Origin: Streptomyces sp. RFCAC02
Lineage (GTDB): Bacteria; Actinomycetota; Actinomycetes; Streptomycetales; Streptomycetaceae
Direction of reading: 5' to 3'
Assembly (NCBI RefSeq): GCF_004193175.1
Contig: NZ_SAUH01000001.1
Location: 2,792,501-2,856,500, forward strand
DNA: 64,000 bases
Position numbers and translations under genes: made by a program. This document shows, piece after piece, positions 53,821 to 61,981 of the stretch (positions within the stretch are counted from its first letter, which is position 1; each line of letters starts with the position of its first letter). The notes beneath the pieces are model-generated. The model did not search any database. It was not told the origin of the DNA and saw only the letters and a program-made list of their open reading frames with translations.

Positions 53821-55503
53821 TCAGACGAGGCGGACGGGCTTGTCGGGGCGGACGCCGGCGCCTGCCAGCCAGTCGCGCAGCGGACCGGGGTCGCCCTCGT
53901 CGAGGAGCCGGCGGACCGGCGCCGAGAGGTCCTTGTCCCGGGGGCCGCCGGCGCCGGCCAGGAGGACCGGGCCGTCCAGCCAGTCGAGGCCGGGGGCGGC
54001 GCCCGTCGTGTCGGCGGCGGCGCAGCAGACGACGGCCGTGACGTGCTCGGCGAGCAGGTCGCGGCCCGCCGGGGCCTGCCACGGGGGCGGCGCCGGCAGG
54101 GCGGCGGCGCCCGGCAGCGGGACGCGGGACGCGTGGGCGGCCTCCGCGCGGGCCGCCGCGGCGCCGAGCCGGGCGGCGAGGGCGTCGGTGCCGTCGCGGG
54201 CCGCGGCCTCGGCGAGGCGCTGGAGGGCGCAGGCGAGCGTCGGGGTCTCGGCGGCGTCCAGGGCGTCGAAGAGCCGGGCGGCGCGGTCGCGCCAGATGCG
54301 GTCCACGACCTCCTCCGGGTAGCCGGCCCAGTCGACGGGGAGCCAGCCGCCGGCGACGCCGTGCCGGGGCCGCCGGACGGTGGCCGGGGCTGAGGTGCGG
54401 CGCCCGGCGGCGGACCCGTGACCGCCCGGGTGGTCCGCGGCCTGCGCGGTGTCACGCCCGGCGTCGTGCGGGGCGTGCGCGGGGTCGTGCTCGGTGTCGG
54501 CGCCGTGGTACAGCCGCGCGGCCAGGAGGGAGACGGCCTCGTCCACCGCGCCGGGCTCCTCCAGCAGGTCGCACGCGGGGCGGTCGTCGAGCCGGGCGGC
54601 GTACCCCTCGGCGAGGCGGTCGCGGCGGGACAGTTCGGTGAGGGCGGCGACCACCCCGGCGTCGAGCCGGCGCGGCCAGCGGCCTATGCGCCAGGCCGGG
54701 AGCGCGACCCGGGTGAGCAGCCGGTCCCAGCCCGCGTAGGCGAGGGCCACCTGTTCCTGCGCGGCCTGGCGCAGGGCCGGCTCGACGTCCTGGGCGCGGT
54801 CGGCGGCGGCGAGGGCGACGCCCCGCTCCATCCCGGCGGCGTGCTCGGCGGACAGGCGCAGGAGCGTCCGCGCGACCAGCCCGGCGAAGGCGCGGGCCGG
54901 CTGCCGCGCGAACGGGGTGCCGGGCGGTGCGGCGCCCACCATGGCGTCCCAGGCGCGGACGCAGCGGCGCGCCGCGGCGATGTCGGGGTGGGCGGCGGGA
55001 CCCGTGCCCGCGACGACCGGGGCGATGAGGGCGCGCAGCTCGTCCACCCGGAGCCACCACAGGAAGGGCGATCCGATGACCAGCACGGGCGCGTCCGCCG
55101 CCGCCGCGGCGGGCCCGTGCGGCTCTTCCAGCCAGCTGTCGCAGTCGGGTGCGAGGGCGATGCCGCCGGGCACGGGCACGTCCATGCGGTGGGCCAGCTC
55201 GCGTATGAGCCGGTGGAGGGCGGGCGCGGCGTGCGCGGGCACCTCGATCGTGGGGGTGACGGCCGGGCGGGCGCGTGCGATGAGCAGGCCGGTGAGGGCA
55301 CCGAGGGCGAGGACCGCGGCGGCCAGGGCCGCCACCCCGGTGAGCAGCGCCGGGGAACCGGCGCCCGTCACCGCGAGGACGACCGCGACGGCGGCCGGCA
55401 GCAGCGCGAGGGCGAGCGCGCCGTTCCGCGCGCGGAGGACGGCCAGCGCGTGGTCCCGCGCGGAGTGCCCGGCTCCCCGCGTGCGCGTATGTCGCTGCTC
55501 CAT
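53821..55503 (-). CDS. Membrane protein with degenerate M48-peptidase-like domain
   Basis: 560 residues. ATG at 55503 after GGAGGG. Two helices near the N-terminus (LALALLPAAVAVVLAVTGA; ALAAAVLALGALTGLLIARA). Then comes a region that follows the M48 pattern: VPAHAAPALHRLIRELAHRM, GGIALAPDC, then VLVIGSPFLWWLRVDELRAL followed by IAPVVAG, where active M48 enzymes have HExxH. So the catalytic motif is missing. The remainder is helical (ALRQAAQEQVALAYAGWDRL) with a His/Asp/Gly-rich loop near 395-425. A pseudo-peptidase or membrane scaffold is a fair guess. Confidence 0.65.
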   Translation of the reverse strand: MEQRHTRTRGAGHSARDHALAVLRARNGALALALLPAAVAVVLAVTGAGSPALLTGVAALAAAVLALGALTGLLIARARPAVTPTIEVPAHAAPALHRLIRELAHRMDVPVPGGIALAPDCDSWLEEPHGPAAAAADAPVLVIGSPFLWWLRVDELRALIAPVVAGTGPAAHPDIAAARRCVRAWDAMVGAAPPGTPFARQPARAFAGLVARTLLRLSAEHAAGMERGVALAAADRAQDVEPALRQAAQEQVALAYAGWDRLLTRVALPAWRIGRWPRRLDAGVVAALTELSRRDRLAEGYAARLDDRPACDLLEEPGAVDEAVSLLAARLYHGADTEHDPAHAPHDAGRDTAQAADHPGGHGSAAGRRTSAPATVRRPRHGVAGGWLPVDWAGYPEEVVDRIWRDRAARLFDALDAAETPTLACALQRLAEAAARDGTDALAARLGAAAARAEAAHASRVPLPGAAALPAPPPWQAPAGRDLLAEHVTAVVCCAAADTTGAAPGLDWLDGPVLLAGAGGPRDKDLSAPVRRLLDEGDPGPLRDWLAGAGVRPDKPVRLV

Positions 55504-55739
55504 GCCCCTGCCCTCCGCTGTCCCGACGCCGCCCGCTCCTGTGTCCCACTGTCGCACCGCGCACCGACAACGCAACGCGCAGTGATCCGATCGCGGTGGG
55601 TCACGGAACGGGAAACGGCGAATGACACTGCGCCGCACCCTAGTTGGGCACGGGAGGCCCGTCAGCCGGTCGGCCGAACGTCACTCGATGGTGGGGCTTT
55701 GGGCAGAGCCGGACATACGGCCGGACCGTCCCCCGGGGG

Positions 55740-56993
<1,254 letters not shown>

Positions 56994-57005
56994 GGATGCA
57001 GCCTA
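56994..57005 (-). promoter_or_regulatory. Putative -10 box of purD, leaderless mRNA
   Basis: TAGGCT (57005-57000, minus strand) is followed by six bases and the purD GTG. Confidence 0.55.
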
Positions 57006-57122
57006 ACGGCGGACTCCCCGTGCTCACTCTTTCGGGTGAGCCGTCGGCTTGCCTGATAGCTGACGTGCCGCCGCTTCCGGGCGCTTTGCCGCCGAAGCCG
57101 CGATCATCCCGGTCCGCGAGGA

Positions 57123-57163
57123 CCGGTCCCGGCATGAGAGAAACATGCCGGAACGGGGACCGG
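57123..57163 (+). promoter_or_regulatory. Long hairpin in front of the SLATT-type gene
   Basis: Outer stem CCGGTCC/GGACCGG and inner stem CGGCATG/CATGCCG with an AGAGAAA loop, ending four bases before the gene's GTG. It may hide the ribosome binding site or serve as operator. Confidence 0.4.
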
Positions 57164-57167
57164 AGCG

Positions 57168-57841
57168 GTGCGTCGGAAGGTGCGAGAGGTGAGCGGGCAC
57201 GGGTTGAGGCAGCCCGCGGGCGGCGCGGTCCCGTCCGCCGGGGACCTGGCGGGGCTGTACGCGCGGGCCGAGGCCGAGGGCCTGCGCGCCCTGGCCAGGT
57301 ACCAGGCGGACCAGCGGCGGAAACGGCGTGCCGCGCGGCTGCTGCGCCTCGGCACGGTGCTCGGCGCGGCGGCCGGCGCGGCACTGCCCCTGCTGCACCT
57401 GGAGCGCGCCGGGCACCTCGCGCTGCTCGGGGCGGCCGTGTGCCTCGCCTGCGACCGGCACCTCGGGCTCACGTCGGCCTGGCTGCGGGACGTGACGGCG
57501 GCGCTCGCGGTGCGGGAGCGCCTGGAGCTCCTGCGCTACGAGTGGGCCGCCGAGACCCTCGGGGCCGGCCCGGACGAGCTGCCCGGAGAGACGGTGGAGC
57601 GGTGCGTCGGGCTGCTGCGGGCCTTCTCGGAGGACGTGACGGCGGTGGTGCGGGCGGAGACGGCGGAGTGGGCGCGGCAGATCGGCGCGGTGTCCGCGGG
57701 ACCGCTGCCGCCGAGGGCGGCCGGCGCGCAGCCGGCGCCCAGGGAGCAGGGGCGGCGCGCCCGTCCCGGCACGGAACCGGACCTGCGGCCGACGATGCCG
57801 CGGCAGCGGCCCCGGAGCAGGGCCGCGGCGGGACCGGGTGA
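57168..57841 (+). CDS. SLATT-type two-helix membrane protein (3' end uncertain)
   Basis: The coding part begins at GTG 57168 or 57189. LARYQADQRRKRRAARLLRL leads to two close hydrophobic segments (TVLGAAAGAALPLLHLE; GHLALLGAAVCLACDRHLGL) and then a long helix (VRERLELLRYEWAAETLG), the layout of SLATT-domain proteins. SLATT domains are proposed pore-forming effectors in nucleotide-signalling conflict systems; in Streptomyces many are stand-alone core genes. In this frame no stop occurs until 58538, antisense to the next gene. A frameshift near the 3' end is suspected, with the stop probably at 57841. The end is a guess. Confidence 0.5.
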
Positions 57842-57848
57842 CCGGCCG

Positions 57849-58496
57849 TCAGCTGAAGACGATCATCGAGCCCTGGGCCAGGCTGCGGGTGGCCGCGGCG
57901 TGCAGGCCGAGCCAGACGTGCCGCTCCCGGGCGAACGGGCCGTCCGCCGCCGGGGCCGCCGCCGGCTCGTCCAGGGCGGTGGGTCCCGCCGGCGGCTCCG
58001 GCGCGGGAGGCGGGTTGAGGGGGTCGATGTCCAGGACCGGGGCGACCGCTTCCAGCTCCCGCAGCAGGCCGTGGCTCGACCCGAGCGGCCCGCCGCCGGC
58101 CAGCAGCGCCTCGTTCTCCAGGGGCCGGGGGAAGTCCACCGGGACGTAGGCGCCCGCGTGGTCGAAGTGCCAGACGAGGTGCGACCCGCGTGCGGCGCTC
58201 TCGAACATCTCCAGCACCTGCTGGTAGTCGCCGTCCAGTCCGGTGACGGGCGTGACGGGCAGGCCGCTGAGGTTCAGCAGGTGGGCGCGGCGCAGGAGAT
58301 GGAGCGCCGTGTAGTCGAAGCCGGCGACGGGCGCGACCGTGCCGGACATGCCGGGCACGTAGCCGTACACCGGGACGGGGGGCGCGCCCGCCTCCGTGAG
58401 CGCCCGGTCGTACTCGGCCAGTTCGTCGGCGAACGGGTTGTCGGGGCTGTGGCACAGCACATCGACGAGGGGGACCAGCCACAGGTCACAGGCCAC
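57849..58496 (-). CDS. Conserved Streptomyces hypothetical protein
   Basis: 215 residues from the GTG at 58496. Soluble: CDLWLVPLVDVLCHSPDNPF, EYDRALTEAGAPPVPVYGYV, GFDYTALHLLRRAHLLNLSG, LVWHFDHAGAYVPVDFPRPL. The last part is helix with Pro/Ala linker (ARERHVWLGLHAAATRSLAQ). No domain recognised. The Trp/His/Asp-rich core suggests a folded enzyme-like protein. The SLATT-type gene on the other strand runs up to, or over, its 3' end. Confidence 0.65.
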   Translation of the reverse strand: MACDLWLVPLVDVLCHSPDNPFADELAEYDRALTEAGAPPVPVYGYVPGMSGTVAPVAGFDYTALHLLRRAHLLNLSGLPVTPVTGLDGDYQQVLEMFESAARGSHLVWHFDHAGAYVPVDFPRPLENEALLAGGGPLGSSHGLLRELEAVAPVLDIDPLNPPPAPEPPAGPTALDEPAAAPAADGPFARERHVWLGLHAAATRSLAQGSMIVFS

Positions 58497-58580
58497 GGAA
58501 CGGCTCACTCTCGGTCGCGACGGCGCGGGCACGGCTGAGCGGGGGTGTGCGTACCGTCAGGGTAGGGCCTGTGGGCGGGG

Positions 58581-59252
58581 TCACGTCCCGGGCCGGGCGG
58601 CGGTGAGGCGTTCGGCGAGGCGGAGGGCGTGGGCGCGGTGTTCCCGGAGGATGCGCTCGGAGTCGGCGCGGTCGCCGCGCTCCACGGAGTCGGCGAGGTC
58701 GAGGTGGCCGGTCCACAGCTCGTGGACGAGTTCGGGCGCGCGCCGCAGGAACGGCACGGTGAACGCCCAGCACCGCACGCGCATGCGGTCGAGGAACTCG
58801 CCGATGTGCGGATTGCCGAGGAGCGCGTCGAGTTCGCGCCAGAAGCGGAGGTCGTAGCCGATGAGGATGTCGAGGTCGCCCGCCTCGGCGGCCTGGCGGG
58901 CGGCAGCGGCGCGGCGGCGTATGGAGGTGAACGCGTCGGGGCCGGCCAGCCGCGGGTCGCGGACCGGCCCGCCGGCGAGGACGCCGTCGCGCACGAGGGT
59001 CTGCGCGTCGATCATGGCGAGGTAGTCGTCGGCGGAGAACTGCCGGATGCGGAAGCCGCGGTGCTGCTCCACGTCCAGCAGGCCCTGGGCCGACAGGTCG
59101 ACGAGGGCCTCGCGCACGGGCGTCGCGGAGACGCCGTAGTGCTCCGCTATCTCCCGCACCGTGAACTCGCCGTCCGGGCCGAGGCGTCCGGCGAGTATCT
59201 CCTCCCGCAGGGCGTCGGCGAGCTGCTCCCGCAGGGTGTTCCGTCGAATCAC
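58581..59252 (-). CDS. GntR-family regulator (FCD type)
   Basis: 223 residues, GTG at 59252. N-terminal winged helix: LREQLADALREEILAGRLGP, then TVREIAEHYGVSATPVREAL and FRIRQFSADDYL. The C-terminal all-helix FCD domain (RRAAAARQAAEAGDLDILIG, YDLRFWRELDALLGNPHIGE, ELWTGHLDLADSVERGDRAD) has a D-x3-H-like metal pattern only in part. It would bind a small acid. It is divergent from the MarR gene with a 14-bp palindrome in between. Confidence 0.85.
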   Translation of the reverse strand: MIRRNTLREQLADALREEILAGRLGPDGEFTVREIAEHYGVSATPVREALVDLSAQGLLDVEQHRGFRIRQFSADDYLAMIDAQTLVRDGVLAGGPVRDPRLAGPDAFTSIRRRAAAARQAAEAGDLDILIGYDLRFWRELDALLGNPHIGEFLDRMRVRCWAFTVPFLRRAPELVHELWTGHLDLADSVERGDRADSERILREHRAHALRLAERLTAARPGT

Positions 59253-59283
59253 GGCAGCCCAGGGTACAGCGCGTGATCCGGTT

Positions 59284-59297
59284 GACAGCATGCTGTC
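59284..59297. promoter_or_regulatory. Operator candidate GACAGCATGCTGTC
   Basis: Perfect 14-bp palindrome between the divergent gntR and marR genes, with a further half-site TGACAGG at 59302. TTGACA at 59283-59288 could be a -35 box of the MarR gene. Confidence 0.55.
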
Positions 59298-59317
59298 GTC
59301 ATGACAGGTTGCTGCGC

Positions 59318-59863
59318 GTGACGGGGAGTGGCGCGGGTGACGCGGTGGACGGGGACGCGGGCGCCGCCGGGTTCGACAGGACGGCGCTCGCCGCACTCCG
59401 GCTGGCCGGTCATGTCCTGGCCGTCTGCGGGGAACTGGCCGGGGCCGCGGGGCTGACCGCGGCGCGGTGGCAGGTCATCGGCGCCGTCGCCGGCGCGCCG
59501 CAGACCGCCGCCGGCATCGCGCGGACCCTCGGGATCACCCGGCAGAGCGTGCGCCGTACCGCGGATCTGCTCGTGGCGGACGGTCTCGCCACCTGGGAGC
59601 CCAATCCGGCGCACCGCCGCGCGCGGCTCCTGACCCCGACGGCCCTAGGACGCGCCGCCATCGGCCGCACCGCGCCGCACCGTGCCGCGTACGCGCACCG
59701 CCTGGCCGCCGAACTGGGCGGCGGGGAACGGCTCGCCGACGCCGCGCGCGCCCTGGAACGGCTCACGGCCGCCGTCGAACGCGCCGCCGCCCGACCCGCC
59801 ACACGGATGCGGCGTACGCCGCCGCCCCCTCCCCTCTATCCTCAGTGGGGCAAACAGAACTGA
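59318..59863 (+). CDS. MarR-family regulator
   Basis: 181 residues from the GTG at 59318 (TTG 59309 possible). Winged-helix core: LTAARWQVIGAVAGAPQTAA, GIARTLGITRQSVRRTADLL and ADGLATWEPNPAHRRARLLT. It ends in a Pro-rich tail that overlaps the promoter of the following kinase. It is next to and divergent from a GntR regulator. No enzyme or pump gene is adjacent on its strand, so its target is not evident. Confidence 0.8.
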   Translation: MTGSGAGDAVDGDAGAAGFDRTALAALRLAGHVLAVCGELAGAAGLTAARWQVIGAVAGAPQTAAGIARTLGITRQSVRRTADLLVADGLATWEPNPAHRRARLLTPTALGRAAIGRTAPHRAAYAHRLAAELGGGERLADAARALERLTAAVERAAARPATRMRRTPPPPPLYPQWGKQN

Positions 59864-59884
59864 GCCACCGGGGGAACGCCGCAC

Positions 59885-61807
59885 ATGGACCGGCTGTCGC
59901 CGAACGACCCGCACCGAATAGGGAACTACCGCCTGATCGCCCGCCTGGGCTCGGGCGGCATGGGCCAGGTCTACCTTGCGCGTTCGGAGCGCGGCCGGAC
60001 CGTCGCGGTGAAGACGATCCGCCCGTCGCTGGCCCTGGAGCCGGATTTCCGCCGCAGGTTCGCGATGGAGATCACGGCGGCCCGGCGCGTCGGCGGCCGC
60101 TGGACGGCGCCGGTCCTCGACGCCGACACGGAGGCCGACTCCCCCTGGGTCGCCACCGGTTACATCGCCGGCCCGTCCCTGCACGAGGTCGTGAGCCGCC
60201 AGTTCGGCACGCTCCCCGTCCGCAGTACGACCCTGCTCGCCAACGGTCTCGTCCACGCCCTGCGCGCCATCCACGGCGCGGGCCTCGTCCACCGCGACCT
60301 CAAGCCGTCCAACGTGCTGCTGACGATCGACGGCCCGCGCGTCATCGACTTCGGCATCGCCCGCGCCCTCGACACCATGTCCGGCGGGGTCACCAGGACC
60401 GGCGCGACGGTCGGTTCGCCGGGGTTCATGTCCCCCGAGCAGGTCCGCGGCGGCACCCTGACACCGGCGAGCGACGTGTTCTGCCTCGGGTCGCTCCTGG
60501 CGTACGCGGCGACCGGCAGGACCCCGTTCGGCGCCCTCGACTCGGGGGTGCACATCCTGATGTTCCGCATCGCCGAGGAGGAGCCGCGGTTCGAGGGCCT
60601 GCCCGAGCCGCTGCGGCACATCATCGGCCTGTGCCTCGCGAAGCAGCCGGAGCGCCGGCCGTCCCTGGACGAGCTGGAGAGCCTGACGGCGCCGGACGAC
60701 GGCGACGAGCCGTGGCTGCCCGCGCCGCTGATCGCGCAGCTCGGCCGGCACGCCGTCGAGCTCCTCGACTCGGAGGGACCCGACAGCGGCACGGGCCACG
60801 AGGCCGTCCGCGACCCGAACCCGACGCCGCCGTCACGGCCGGCCGGGACGGAGGCGCCGTTCACGCCGCGGCAGGTGCCGTCGCCGTACGCGCATCCCTC
60901 CCCGGCGTACGTGACGTCCGCGCCGCTGTCCGGGGTCACCGGCACGTTCGGTCCGACCGGCAGCGCGCCGTACTCCGTCGCCCCCCGCGCCGGCGGCGGG
61001 TCGCGGCGCTGGAACGGCCGCCGGACGGCGCTCGCGCTGGGCGCGGCGGTGGCCGCCGTCGCGGTGGTGGCGGGCATCGCGATCGCGGCGAACGGGTCCG
61101 GCGCCGGCGGTGAGGTCGCCGAGGAGTACGTCGGCGTCTGGCAGGGCGAGTACGAGGCCGAGGACGATTCGACGAAGCTCCTGCGCTTCGAGATCGAGAA
61201 GGGATCGGTGGGCGACACGATCGGCACCGCGACCGTCCTCACGCCCAGCACGCTCTGCACGTTCGACATGGAGCTGGAGTCGGCGGGCGACGAGCTGGAG
61301 TTCACCGAGGACTCACGGGAGAGCGTCCCGGCGAGCCAGCGGGACGAGGCGTGCCGCGACAACCGCACCCCCCAGCGCCTCGCGCTCTCCGCGGACGGCA
61401 CCACCGTCGAGTGGGCGTACAGCAGCCAGAGCGCCACCCTCGACAAGGCGGAACCGTCCGACGGCGAGGACATGCCGGCCGAGCTTCTCGGCACCTACGG
61501 CGGTGAGTGGGCCAACCAGGACGACGGCGACGAGGGCACGACCACCGTCGTCGTGGAGCAGGGCGCCGTCGGGGACCAGCTCGTCACCTACACCCAGGAC
61601 GGCGGGCAGATGAAGTGCACCTGGCGCAATCACCTCGTCCAGGTGGACGGCGACGAGGTCGTGATGGGTCCCGACGTCATCGTCGACGAGGAGAGCGACG
61701 CCGACTGTTTCCTCGGCTACGCGTTCCGCATGTGGCTCGAGGACGACGCCATCCAGATCGACTGGATCGGCGACGGCGAGGACGGAAGTTCATGGGACCG
61801 GCAGTGA
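59885..61807 (+). CDS. Membrane Ser/Thr protein kinase with extracellular sensor
   Basis: 640 residues; GGGGGAA before ATG. Kinase motifs: LGSGGMGQVYLA (P-loop), VAVKTI (Lys), LVHRDLKPSNVLL (catalytic loop), VIDFGIAR (DFG) and VGSPGFMSPEQ. After a Pro-rich linker comes one membrane helix (ALGAAVAAVAVVAGIAIAA, about 386-404). The extracellular part (about 230 residues) repeats a beta pattern: YVGVWQGEYEAEDDSTKLLR, STLCTFDMELESAGDELEFT and LGTYGGEWANQDDGDEGTTT. Hanks-type kinase; the ligand is unknown. Paralogue of the next gene. Confidence 0.95.
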   Translation: MDRLSPNDPHRIGNYRLIARLGSGGMGQVYLARSERGRTVAVKTIRPSLALEPDFRRRFAMEITAARRVGGRWTAPVLDADTEADSPWVATGYIAGPSLHEVVSRQFGTLPVRSTTLLANGLVHALRAIHGAGLVHRDLKPSNVLLTIDGPRVIDFGIARALDTMSGGVTRTGATVGSPGFMSPEQVRGGTLTPASDVFCLGSLLAYAATGRTPFGALDSGVHILMFRIAEEEPRFEGLPEPLRHIIGLCLAKQPERRPSLDELESLTAPDDGDEPWLPAPLIAQLGRHAVELLDSEGPDSGTGHEAVRDPNPTPPSRPAGTEAPFTPRQVPSPYAHPSPAYVTSAPLSGVTGTFGPTGSAPYSVAPRAGGGSRRWNGRRTALALGAAVAAVAVVAGIAIAANGSGAGGEVAEEYVGVWQGEYEAEDDSTKLLRFEIEKGSVGDTIGTATVLTPSTLCTFDMELESAGDELEFTEDSRESVPASQRDEACRDNRTPQRLALSADGTTVEWAYSSQSATLDKAEPSDGEDMPAELLGTYGGEWANQDDGDEGTTTVVVEQGAVGDQLVTYTQDGGQMKCTWRNHLVQVDGDEVVMGPDVIVDEESDADCFLGYAFRMWLEDDAIQIDWIGDGEDGSSWDRQ

Positions 61808-61981
61808 TCACGTACCTTCACGGGCCGTACCGGTCCCGTGGCGTTCAGGTCACGAATTGACACAGAAGCCAAACACACGATCGGATCGGGAACCGATTAC
61901 GGTTCTGCCGCTGTCCTCCCCCGTGTGCACGGGGGCCCGTATTCTCGTGAGGCTTACCGGAGCGAAGAGGAGTAACACAGC

